From assembly GCA_944332375.1 (NCBI GenBank), contig CALVJU010000122.1, positions 1 to 9,920 on the forward strand: a stretch of DNA of 9,920 nucleotides, given 5' to 3'. This DNA is from an uncultured Bacilli bacterium (GTDB lineage Bacteria; Bacillota_I; Bacilli_A; RF39; UBA660). A program made the translations under genes and the position numbers. Below are positions 1 to 6,355 of this stretch, piece by piece. Every line of letters begins with the position of its first letter. Position 1 is the stretch's first letter. The notes under the pieces are model-generated. The model searched no databases. It was not told where the DNA came from and saw nothing but the letters and a program-made list of their open reading frames with translations.

Positions 1-11
1 TGGAGGGATAT

Positions 12-938
12 ATGAATTATATTGATAGTCGTTTTAAACAACTGGTGAATCATTTAAAGAAAAAAACAAAAGAGGAAATATATGGAGATATGGTTTATCA
101 GTATAAAAGATTAAATCAAACATTAAAAAATTCATTTGAAGATTATTTTGTAAAGTTTCCATATTGGGGAACACTCAGTGAGAGAAAAGAAGATTTTGGT
201 CATATGAAAGAAATTGCTGATTCTTTAAAAGATCATTTGGATGATTTTGTACATTTGTACTCTAAATTAGGAGATTATCGCTCTAAATTAGTGTTATATG
301 GAATGATGAGTAATTGGTATCAATATGACTTTGATTATTTAAATCGTTCTATTGAGAAGAATTATGGACATTATTTTGATTTAGATTTCATTGAACCTGA
401 GGAAGAGGAAATTGTTGTTGATTTAGGAGCTTATACAGGAGATACAATTTTAGATTATATTTATACTTATGGAGAAGATAGTTATAAGAAGATTTATGCG
501 TTTGATATCACGGAAGAAAGTCTGATAAAACTAAGAGAGAATACGAGCCGTTATCCCAATATCATCGCTAAGAAGCGTTCTATTTCCGATAAGAGTGGAA
601 TTACTTATGTAAGAAAAAGTGAAGTAGATCATTCAGCAAATACAACAGTAGATTATGGAGACATAGAAGTGTTGGAAACAACATTAGATGAAGAAATAAA
701 AGAGAAGATTACAATACTGAAAATGGATATTGAAGGGGGAGAACAAAAAGCACTAAGGGGAGCAACAGAACATATTAAAAATGATCACCCAAAATTATTA
801 ATCTCTGTTTATCACAATGTCAGAGATATTTTTGAAATACCAAATATGATAGAACAAATAGATTCAAGTTATCAATTCTATCTTAGAAATTATGGTGGAG
901 GCGTCTATCCAACTGAAATTGTATTGATTGCAATATAA
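12..938 (+). CDS. FkbM-family SAM-dependent methyltransferase
   Basis: Predicted methyltransferase of 308 residues in the FkbM/Methyltransf_21 group, which transfers a methyl group from S-adenosylmethionine, typically to an oxygen on a sugar or other small metabolite; the substrate here cannot be told. The SAM-binding motif I is at residues 134-145 (IVVDLGAYTGDT), followed by the acidic strand end YAFD at 162-165 and the family's C-terminal signature KMDIEGGE at 237-244, with a beta-rich tail ending in a hydrophobic strand. Residues 1-130 are helical, charged and not recognisable; this is longer than the core family needs and may be a substrate-selecting region. No signal peptide or membrane segment is visible, so it is probably cytosolic. 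The start is supported by GGAGGG at 2-7, four bases before the ATG. The upstream neighbour is outside the window, so I cannot say whether it belongs to a glycan cluster. It converges with the PBP gene. Family call fairly sure, substrate unknown. Confidence 0.85.
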   Translation: MNYIDSRFKQLVNHLKKKTKEEIYGDMVYQYKRLNQTLKNSFEDYFVKFPYWGTLSERKEDFGHMKEIADSLKDHLDDFVHLYSKLGDYRSKLVLYGMMSNWYQYDFDYLNRSIEKNYGHYFDLDFIEPEEEEIVVDLGAYTGDTILDYIYTYGEDSYKKIYAFDITEESLIKLRENTSRYPNIIAKKRSISDKSGITYVRKSEVDHSANTTVDYGDIEVLETTLDEEIKEKITILKMDIEGGEQKALRGATEHIKNDHPKLLISVYHNVRDIFEIPNMIEQIDSSYQFYLRNYGGGVYPTEIVLIAI

Positions 939-1038
939 CTTTATTATATCGTTCTAACTAAGCTGTTCTATTCCCAATCTTTTTATAAAGTGATTAAGAA
1001 TTGATTAGATAGTTTTTAAGTATATATCATTATAAACA

Positions 1039-1066
1039 AAAACACCTATCAAAAAGTAGGTGTTTT
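1039..1066 (-). terminator. Hairpin terminator between convergent genes
   Basis: A perfect 10-bp inverted repeat (AAAACACCTA at 1039-1048, TAGGTGTTTT at 1057-1066) encloses an 8-base loop. Read on the minus strand the stem runs straight into a T-rich tract (complement of 1031-1042), 10 bases after the stop codon of the PBP gene, so it is mainly that gene's intrinsic terminator. On the plus strand the stem also ends in four T, so it may stop transcription from the methyltransferase gene as well. The remaining bases from 939 to 1038 show nothing I can name. Confidence 0.85.
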
Positions 1067-1075
1067 GATATCTAT

Positions 1076-3049
1076 TTATTCAGTTTTCATTGTTGGAATA
1101 AGATCATCTAATTCTTCAAAGTCATCAAATGGTTCTGATCCTTTTATATAGTAAAGCATCTTTTTCTTTTGTGTACTTTCATTTGCTGGTTTTCCACTAA
1201 TTGGATCTACAAGGACTCCTACAACATTACTAGGTATTTCATACCATCCATCTCCTTCTATCTCTTTTAAAGAAGCTTCCATGGTATCTACCCACATATT
1301 TTTAATGTAATTTCCATCTTTGACATCACTTTCTCTATTATCATCATATCCAGCCCATATTCCCATTAACAATTCTTGATTATAACCAAAGATTAAATGA
1401 TCGGTATTGGTTGTTCCTGTTTTTATCGCATATTTCTTTGTAATTTTAGGAGCTAAATTAATACATGTGGGATAATTGTAATCAATAAATTCACTTGCAT
1501 AAGAATTTGTTAACATCTCATTTAGAACAAATACAACACTACGATTGAGTACATTCTCTTTTTCTTCTTTTTTCTCATAGAGAACATTTCCTTCTTGATC
1601 TGTAATTTTACGTATAAGATAGGGCTCTAAATGATCTCCTCCACTTGCTAGTGTATTATATCCTTCCATCATATCAAGTAAGTTAATTTCAATTGTACCT
1701 AAAGCAAGAGAAGGAATTGGCTTTAACTCTTCTTGAATTCCTACTCGTTTCATTGTATTCACTAAGCTTTCTTCCCCTAAAAACAAATGAGTTTTAACTG
1801 CGTATATATTATCAGAATAAGCAAGTGCAGCAGCCATACTAATTTGTTTATTTGGATAATTACTATTATAATTTTCAGGACTATAAGTAGAAGTATTATT
1901 TTGAAAAGTAAACGTTGTCTTCTCACTTTTAAAAGTTGTAGAAGGTGTAAATCCATTCTCTAATGCATCATAATAAAGAAATGGTTTAATACTAGACCCT
2001 ACTTGTCTTTTCGCACTTGTCGCTCGATTATACTGACTTAGTTTATAATCTCTTCCTCCAGTCAAAGCCAGTACTTTACCACTAGTCGGTTCCATAACAA
2101 CACTTGCGACTTCTAAATCAGGATTCTCACTTAAATTTTTATTCATACTATCTTCCATATTCTTTTGAATTGTAGGATCTAAATTCGTATAAATTTTTAA
2201 TCCCCCTGTTTTTAAAAAAGAAGAGGGAATTGTTTTGATTGATTTTAATTCTTTCATTACTGCATCTTGATAATACATCAATGTCGATAAATTATATTCA
2301 TTTTCTTCTCCGACAAAAGTTAATTCTTCTGTTTCTGCCTGTTCTTTTTCTTCTTCTGTAATATATTGATTTTCTACCATAAAGTTTAGAATTAAGGATT
2401 GTCTTTCTTTTGCAGCATCTAAGTTTGAAATGGGTGAATAATGAGTTGGATCTTTGGGAATTCCTGCTAAAATAGATGCTTCTGCAAGTGTTAAATCTTT
2501 TGCTTTTTTTCCATAATAGTATTGACTTGCATTTTCAATTCCAAAGACACCCCCATAGTTAATGGTATTTAAATATCCTTCTAATATTTTATCTTTACTA
2601 TAATGAGCTTCTAAACGAATCGTAAGCCATGCTTCTTCTATCTTTCTTTCCCATGTTTTATCAAAATCTAAAAACAGATTTTTCGCATATTGTTGAGTAA
2701 TGGTAGAAGCTCCTTGTTTGGTTTCTCCACTTGTAAAATTAATAAACAGTGCTTTTGCAATTCTTAAAAAGTCAAATCCCTGGTGTTCATAGAAATGTTT
2801 ATCTTCAATTGCTAATGTCGCATCGATGACATAAGGTGATATCTCATCTAAAGATACCCATTCCTTTTGATTCGAAGCAGTAAATAACTCATCATGAATA
2901 TCATAAAGATCAAAACTATTGGCTTGATTAATTGGCAGTTTTGGCATCATTCTAGCAATCGCATAAATACCAATATAAATAAGCATCATTACAAAAAGAA
3001 AAACACCTATGATTTTTCCAACTTTTTTCCACTTCTTCACAATCATCAC
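1076..3049 (-). CDS. Class A penicillin-binding protein (PBP1A-type)
   Basis: Bifunctional peptidoglycan synthase: a glycosyltransferase that polymerises lipid II and a DD-transpeptidase that crosslinks stem peptides, anchored on the outer face of the membrane. A short cytoplasmic K/R-rich start is followed by one membrane segment at about 13-32. The GT51 domain (about 60-235) carries the catalytic Glu82 in EDKHFYEH, the second motif GASTITQQ at 113-120, RKIEEAW at 135-141 and the KILEGYLN motif at 154-161. The transpeptidase domain (about 310-600) has all three active-site motifs: SSIK with nucleophile Ser352 and Lys355, SDN at 412-414, and KTGT at 543-546. The tail after about 610 is short, without PASTA or fibronectin-like repeats. 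The first codon is GTG at 3049 with ATG next to it at 3046. AAGGAAG lies 6 bases before the GTG and 9 before the ATG, so either may be used (657 or 656 residues). Transcribed alone and divergently from the DHH-LOG operon; I could not find a convincing promoter for it. Confidence 0.95.
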   Translation of the reverse strand: MMIVKKWKKVGKIIGVFLFVMMLIYIGIYAIARMMPKLPINQANSFDLYDIHDELFTASNQKEWVSLDEISPYVIDATLAIEDKHFYEHQGFDFLRIAKALFINFTSGETKQGASTITQQYAKNLFLDFDKTWERKIEEAWLTIRLEAHYSKDKILEGYLNTINYGGVFGIENASQYYYGKKAKDLTLAEASILAGIPKDPTHYSPISNLDAAKERQSLILNFMVENQYITEEEKEQAETEELTFVGEENEYNLSTLMYYQDAVMKELKSIKTIPSSFLKTGGLKIYTNLDPTIQKNMEDSMNKNLSENPDLEVASVVMEPTSGKVLALTGGRDYKLSQYNRATSAKRQVGSSIKPFLYYDALENGFTPSTTFKSEKTTFTFQNNTSTYSPENYNSNYPNKQISMAAALAYSDNIYAVKTHLFLGEESLVNTMKRVGIQEELKPIPSLALGTIEINLLDMMEGYNTLASGGDHLEPYLIRKITDQEGNVLYEKKEEKENVLNRSVVFVLNEMLTNSYASEFIDYNYPTCINLAPKITKKYAIKTGTTNTDHLIFGYNQELLMGIWAGYDDNRESDVKDGNYIKNMWVDTMEASLKEIEGDGWYEIPSNVVGVLVDPISGKPANESTQKKKMLYYIKGSEPFDDFEELDDLIPTMKTE

Positions 3050-3104
3050 CTGAGTCTTCCTTATTTTTTAGTATCTCTCAAATCAGGAAAAATATAAGAT
3101 TCTA

Positions 3105-3133
3105 TTGTATTTTTTTTTAGCTTTTGCTATAGT
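3105..3133 (+). promoter_or_regulatory. Extended -10 promoter of the DHH-LOG operon
   Basis: TATAGT at 3128-3133 is preceded by TG at 3125-3126, making an extended -10 element. A weak -35 (TTGTAT, 3105-3110) stands 17 bases upstream. Transcription would begin near 3140, giving a leader of only about 13 bases that starts right at the ribosome binding site. The spacer contains a run of nine T (3110-3118). Inferred from sequence match only. Confidence 0.5.
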
Positions 3134-3139
3134 GAAAAT

Positions 3140-3145
3140 GAGGTG
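3140..3145 (+). promoter_or_regulatory. Ribosome binding site fixing the DHH-LOG start
   Basis: GAGGTG stands 7 bases before the ATG at 3153. The same reading frame is open back to a TTG at 3105, but that codon lies inside the likely promoter and has no Shine-Dalgarno match. The residues it would add (MYFFLAFAIVKMRCIK) resemble no part of a DHH protein. Confidence 0.8.
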
Positions 3146-3152
3146 CATCAAA

Positions 3153-4586
3153 ATGAAACAAAAATTAACAATTTTAGGACATGCTAATCCAGATGTAGAT
3201 AGTATTGTCAGTGGTTATTTATTAGAGAGGATCTTTGAAGTCATTCATGCTTGTGACTGTCAAGCAGAATTTGTCATTCCAGATCAAACATTGGATTCAG
3301 AAACAGTTCAAGTAGTAGAAAAATATGGAATTGATGTTTCTAAATATCAAAAACCATTAGAATCAGACTGTGCATATCTTCTACTTGATCATTATCAAGA
3401 TGCTCGCATTACAAAAGAGCCAGTAAAAATCATAGATCATCATCCAACCAGTCAATTTCCAAGTATTGAACAAGCTGCTTCTACTGCGTTAATTCTTTAT
3501 CGTATGTATCATGATCAATATGTTTTTTCAAAAGCAGAGGTAGAGAAAATACTTCTTGCGACTTATATTGATACCGCTTCTTTGCACTCTACGAAAGTAA
3601 CAGAACAAGATCGCAAAGATGTCAAACAGTTATTAGAACAGTATCAAATCGATGAGAAAAAACTTTACGAAGAAGGACTTCTTCTCACAGATCTTCATCA
3701 AGATCCAGAAACCGTTTTTCTCCATGGATTAAAGAAATATCAATATGCAGATGCTTCTGTTTGGTCTAGCTATGTCCAAATCAAAGAGGAGGATCATGAC
3801 CAAGTCGCATCCCTTTTAGAACAGTGCAAAAAAACACGAGAAGAGCAACATCTTGATTGTTACGTCTTCTTAGAACATAATATGAGTTCATTTAAGACAA
3901 CTGCTTATTTTATTACCAAAGACGGTTGCTTTGAAAAACAGTATGATCAATATACAAGCCGTGGTTCTACAATTATGCCAATGGTAGAACAAATATATAC
4001 TTCTCCCAAACAAGTAACAGCTTTCATCGGCAGTTCTTCAAGATGTCATGAGAATTTTGAACATCAAGCTGATATCGTTTCCGACTATTTACAAGCCAAA
4101 GGATATCGTCTTGCTTTTGGCGCATGTAGTAGTGGAGTGATGGGCAAGTGTTACCAAGTCTTTCGTGATCACAAGAAACAGATTCTATCCATTACAGTAG
4201 AAAAATTTCAAGAAGATCTTGCAAACTTACCAGAGAGCGATGCTATGCTTGCAGATACTACTTTCGATCGCACCAAACAACTATATCAAAATAGCGATCT
4301 TGTTGTATTCCTTCCAGGAGGTACTGGTACGATTTCAGAGTTTTTTGCTTGCTTAGAAGAAAATAGAACAGTAGATTATGGGAAAGAAATTATTCTTTAT
4401 AACGCTAATCATTACTATGACCCTGTTTTAGAGGCGATAGAACATTGTATTCGAGAAGGTTTAAACGGGGAAGATATTTATGATTATTTTCAAGTTGCCA
4501 ATGATATGGAAGAGTTAATTGAGTTGATTGAAGGTTATGAGAAAAGATATCACAGTGAAAAGTTGAAGAGACTTGCGAATCATTAG
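3153..4586 (+). CDS. DHH/DHHA2 phosphoesterase fused to a LOG-family domain
   Basis: A 477-residue fusion. Residues 1 to about 284 form a DHH phosphoesterase of the family II (Mn-dependent) pyrophosphatase type. Metal-binding motifs are GHANPDVDS at 9-17 (His10, Asp14, Asp16), Asp79 in LLLDH, DHH at 95-97 and Asp140 in YIDT. The DHHA2-like half ends in SRGSTIMPMVE from Ser269, where true pyrophosphatases have SRKKQ. Residues about 286-477 form a Rossmann-like LOG/lysine-decarboxylase-like domain: FIGSSS at 291-296, ACSSGVMG at 324-331, Arg373, and PGGTGTISE at 388-396 with the presumed catalytic Glu396. LOG proteins cleave nucleoside 5'-monophosphates to base and ribose 5-phosphate; DHH proteins hydrolyse phosphodiester or pyrophosphate bonds. 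A joint role in nucleotide salvage or turnover of a signalling nucleotide is inference. No signal peptide or membrane segment, so cytosolic. First gene of an operon with the GNAT-like gene. Domain assignment is firm; the substrate is unknown. Confidence 0.88.
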   Translation: MKQKLTILGHANPDVDSIVSGYLLERIFEVIHACDCQAEFVIPDQTLDSETVQVVEKYGIDVSKYQKPLESDCAYLLLDHYQDARITKEPVKIIDHHPTSQFPSIEQAASTALILYRMYHDQYVFSKAEVEKILLATYIDTASLHSTKVTEQDRKDVKQLLEQYQIDEKKLYEEGLLLTDLHQDPETVFLHGLKKYQYADASVWSSYVQIKEEDHDQVASLLEQCKKTREEQHLDCYVFLEHNMSSFKTTAYFITKDGCFEKQYDQYTSRGSTIMPMVEQIYTSPKQVTAFIGSSSRCHENFEHQADIVSDYLQAKGYRLAFGACSSGVMGKCYQVFRDHKKQILSITVEKFQEDLANLPESDAMLADTTFDRTKQLYQNSDLVVFLPGGTGTISEFFACLEENRTVDYGKEIILYNANHYYDPVLEAIEHCIREGLNGEDIYDYFQVANDMEELIELIEGYEKRYHSEKLKRLANH

Positions 4587-4589
4587 GAT

Positions 4590-5072
4590 ATGTGTATACA
4601 AGTAGAGGGAATCCTTTATTCTGACAAACATCCGATTTCTGAACAGGTGTTGCGAGAGCTATTCCCTATTTTAAAAGAGAACTATCAATTCTTGTATCAC
4701 ATTACAGAGGAAGATTTCCTTCTGTGGTCTCAAAATATAAGAAAGACAAAAGAAATTCATACTTATGTTTTAAAAGAACAGAATCATCCTATCGGTTATA
4801 TTCAATATCTGGTGCGGGGAAAAGAAGTTTGTCTAGCTGAAATACAGATTGATCGAACCCATCAGGGAGACAGGAAAACATTCCGAAAGCTCATGAGAGA
4901 TTTTATTGTTTTGTCAGGGCTAAAAGAGGATGATGTAGTATTTCTTCATATCCATCCACAAAATAAAAAATCGCAAGAGGTATTTATGGGACTTGGTTTT
5001 CAGAGAGTGGAACATCGTAGGTATGAAATTACAGGAAAAAAGATCATAGAAAAATTTTTGAATGAGGAGTAG
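4590..5072 (+). CDS. GNAT-like N-acetyltransferase
   Basis: A 160-residue protein that looks like a GNAT-fold acetyltransferase, which would move an acetyl group from acetyl-CoA to an amine. Visible features are the strand-turn-strand HPIGYIQYLV at 66-75, the strand AEIQID at 83-88, a following loop RTHQGDRK at 89-96 where the acetyl-CoA pyrophosphate-binding motif normally sits, and the C-terminal pattern N125-x-x-S128 ... GLGFQ at 134-138, typical of motif B. The binding loop is degenerate: it lacks the usual R/Q-x-x-G-x-G/A spacing, so activity is less certain than fold. Its ATG is only 3 bases after the upstream TAG, with no well-spaced Shine-Dalgarno of its own (TAGGA overlaps that stop, one base from the ATG). 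Translation is therefore probably coupled to the DHH-LOG gene, which argues for a shared pathway. Substrate unknown. Confidence 0.65.
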   Translation: MCIQVEGILYSDKHPISEQVLRELFPILKENYQFLYHITEEDFLLWSQNIRKTKEIHTYVLKEQNHPIGYIQYLVRGKEVCLAEIQIDRTHQGDRKTFRKLMRDFIVLSGLKEDDVVFLHIHPQNKKSQEVFMGLGFQRVEHRRYEITGKKIIEKFLNEE

Positions 5073-5113
5073 TCGATTTCCTTTTTCGAGAATTTTTCTT
5101 TTTTTTCACGAAT

Positions 5114-5141
5114 TTGCACAAACAAGAAATTATGGTATAAT
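5114..5141 (+). promoter_or_regulatory. Strong sigma-A type promoter of the orphan gene
   Basis: TTGCAC (5114-5119) and a perfect TATAAT (5136-5141) with a 16-base spacer and the extended -10 TG at 5133-5134. It lies just downstream of a T-rich stretch (5077-5107) that could act as an UP-like element or end the preceding operon. Transcription should start near 5148, leaving a leader of about 110 bases before the ATG at 5257. Confidence 0.8.
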
Positions 5142-5256
5142 AGGCGTCATCGATTCAAAAAGGGGTTGCAAAAGAAGCAAACATAGAAGAACTGTATCGC
5201 AATTCATGAGTAAGGAATCAATAAATAAGTTCTAATAAATGAAGAGGTGAAAAAGA

Positions 5257-5853
5257 ATGGGTTTAAAAACAAATGTTTTTAGAACAATTACTGAAAAAGC
5301 TGGATTTGATATCAATGCTGGTCAAAACATTGATGCATCAAAAACTTTAAAAGAAATGATTGAATATGTTGAAAGGTATATTGATGAGAATCATAAGGGG
5401 TGCTGTTTCCATGCATCAGTTTATCTTATGAAATTATTACATGAAGCAGGAATCGAATCAGAGATAATTCTAACTGCTGAACCAACGGTTTTAGAAAACG
5501 GAGAAACAAGAACTGATATGCGCGCTTCTGTTATGATAAATGATGGAGATAGATATATTGTTATGAATCCAATCGAAGATATCGAGTTTTTCGAAAAAAA
5601 TCAGATTCCAACTACTTCTAGAAAAGACTTTTATGAAGAAACGGTATTGCAAGGAGAAAAATCCGGAATTCACTCTGTTGACGCAGCAAGCATTGAGTTA
5701 GAAGATTTTATTACAAGATATGGCGAAGGTAGAGCATGGACAATTGGAAGTTTTTATCGTGATCATTATGATACAATTACATTTGGTGAGTTGATGAATG
5801 GCGCTACCTTTATTGATATTGATGAGTATCAGTTACCAAGTTCAACAAAATAA
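5257..5853 (+). CDS. Unknown protein, possible transglutaminase/papain-like fold
   Basis: I do not recognise this 198-residue soluble protein. No signal peptide or membrane segment is present, and it is acidic overall. The one suggestive region is residues 48-71, KGCC-HAS followed by a helix and GIESEIIL. This resembles the nucleophile-Cys helix of transglutaminase-like or arylamine N-acetyltransferase-like proteins, with Cys49 or Cys50 as candidate. It is followed by a strand pair around RASVMINDGDRYIVMNP (89-105), which is where such families carry the catalytic His and Asp/Asn. Here the His position seems to be Arg89/Ala90 while Asn104-Pro105 is kept, so the protein may be a non-catalytic relative, or the resemblance may be chance. 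The C-terminal third (FITRYGEGRAW to the end) is unassigned. The start is well supported by AGAGGTGA (5243-5250), six bases before the ATG. It stands alone between its own promoter and terminator, so its function cannot be read from neighbours. Confidence 0.75.
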   Translation: MGLKTNVFRTITEKAGFDINAGQNIDASKTLKEMIEYVERYIDENHKGCCFHASVYLMKLLHEAGIESEIILTAEPTVLENGETRTDMRASVMINDGDRYIVMNPIEDIEFFEKNQIPTTSRKDFYEETVLQGEKSGIHSVDAASIELEDFITRYGEGRAWTIGSFYRDHYDTITFGELMNGATFIDIDEYQLPSSTK

Positions 5854-5863
5854 TAGGAAAAGG

Positions 5864-5912
5864 AATCATCCAAACTGTTCTAATTACTAGAAGAATTGAG
5901 GGTGATTTTTTT
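5864..5912 (+). terminator. Terminator after the orphan gene
   Basis: AATCATCC (5864-5871) pairs with GGGTGATT (5900-5907) through one G-T wobble. A nested perfect 5-bp hairpin (TTCTA/TAGAA, within 5878-5892) sits inside, and a run of seven T (5906-5912) follows. It begins 11 bases after the stop codon at 5853 and separates this gene from the DUF1934-argS-rpoE unit. Confidence 0.7.
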
Positions 5913-5930
5913 GTTTGGAGAAAACCTATT

Positions 5931-5958
5931 TTGACTTTTGCTCAAGTTGTGTTATAAT
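5931..5958 (+). promoter_or_regulatory. Promoter of the DUF1934-argS-rpoE operon
   Basis: TTGACT (5931-5936, five of six consensus) and a perfect TATAAT (5953-5958) are separated by 16 bases, with TG at 5950-5951 as an extended -10. Transcription should start near 5965, about 23 bases before the proposed first start codon. There is no room for a T-box leader here, so argS is not under T-box control from this promoter. Confidence 0.85.
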
Positions 5959-5987
5959 GACTACGAATTTTAAGGGAAGTGTTTACT

Positions 5988-6350
5988 TTGGCAAAAGAAG
6001 TCGTGCATGTTCACTTATGGGAAGAACAAACAGAAGTGTTTTCTTTTATTGGAAAAGCAATTTCAACCCCTTGTAAGATCAGTTATCAAGAACAAGGAAA
6101 AATAGTCACACTCCTCCATGAGAAGAATATAGTAACAATGATTCGGAAACATCCCGATTATCAAATGAAATTTGTATTTCAACAAGGACAGATCACTGAG
6201 GGAATTTACATGTTTCCAAAAGAATCTTCTAAAATATATTTACAAGTGAAAACAAACGTGTTAGAATGGGAAAACGACAGGGTGATTATCAAATATCACA
6301 TAGAAGAAACCAAAAAGAATTATACATTTCAAATAGAAATAAAGAGGTGA
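5988..6350 (+). CDS. DUF1934 (YwiB-like) beta-barrel protein
   Basis: A small protein (120 residues from the proposed start) with the alternating strand pattern of the DUF1934/YwiB family, a calycin-like beta-barrel of unknown role commonly found next to argS in Firmicutes. Recognisable family features are the ISYQEQGK strand, TMIRKHPDYQMKFVFQQGQ in the middle (R-x-x-x-x-x-M-x-F), the segment SKIYLQVKTNVLEWENDRVIIKYHI with its invariant T, and a final amphipathic strand. The start is uncertain. A TTG at 5988 gives MAKEVVHVHL and lies 8 bases after AAGGGAAG (5972-5979). A GTG at 5979 would add three residues but overlaps that same Shine-Dalgarno. Its TGA stop (6348-6350) lies inside the argS ribosome binding site, so the two genes are translationally linked. 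Molecular function unknown; the family call rests on pattern and gene order. Confidence 0.8.
   Translation: MAKEVVHVHLWEEQTEVFSFIGKAISTPCKISYQEQGKIVTLLHEKNIVTMIRKHPDYQMKFVFQQGQITEGIYMFPKESSKIYLQVKTNVLEWENDRVIIKYHIEETKKNYTFQIEIKR
6343..6350 (+). promoter_or_regulatory. argS ribosome binding site overlapping the upstream stop
   Basis: AGAGGTGA stands 5 bases before the ATG at 6356 and contains the TGA of the DUF1934 gene. It selects the ATG at 6356 over an in-frame start at 6266, which lies inside the upstream gene and would add 30 residues foreign to arginyl-tRNA synthetases. Confidence 0.9.
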
Positions 6351-6355
6351 AGACA

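Noticed and set aside
2894..3097. Plus-strand frame of 67 codons over the start of the PBP gene
   Set aside because: It is antisense to the PBP membrane anchor and is His/Lys/Asn-rich low-complexity sequence with no ribosome binding site.
5047..5107. Possible terminator after the GNAT-like gene (AGAAAAATT pairing with AATTTTTCT, then a T run)
   Set aside because: The 9-bp arms are almost entirely A/T, the loop is over 30 bases and the 5' arm is inside the coding sequence. The T-rich stretch may matter, but the hairpin is too weak to list as a terminator.
5491..5673. Minus-strand frame of 60 codons inside the orphan gene
   Set aside because: A shadow frame with no start signal; the plus-strand gene has promoter, Shine-Dalgarno and terminator.
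5965..6355. T-box or other riboswitch upstream of argS
   Set aside because: The promoter leaves only about 23 untranslated bases before the DUF1934 gene, and argS follows that gene with its Shine-Dalgarno overlapping the stop. There is no room for a leader RNA and no terminator/antiterminator pair.
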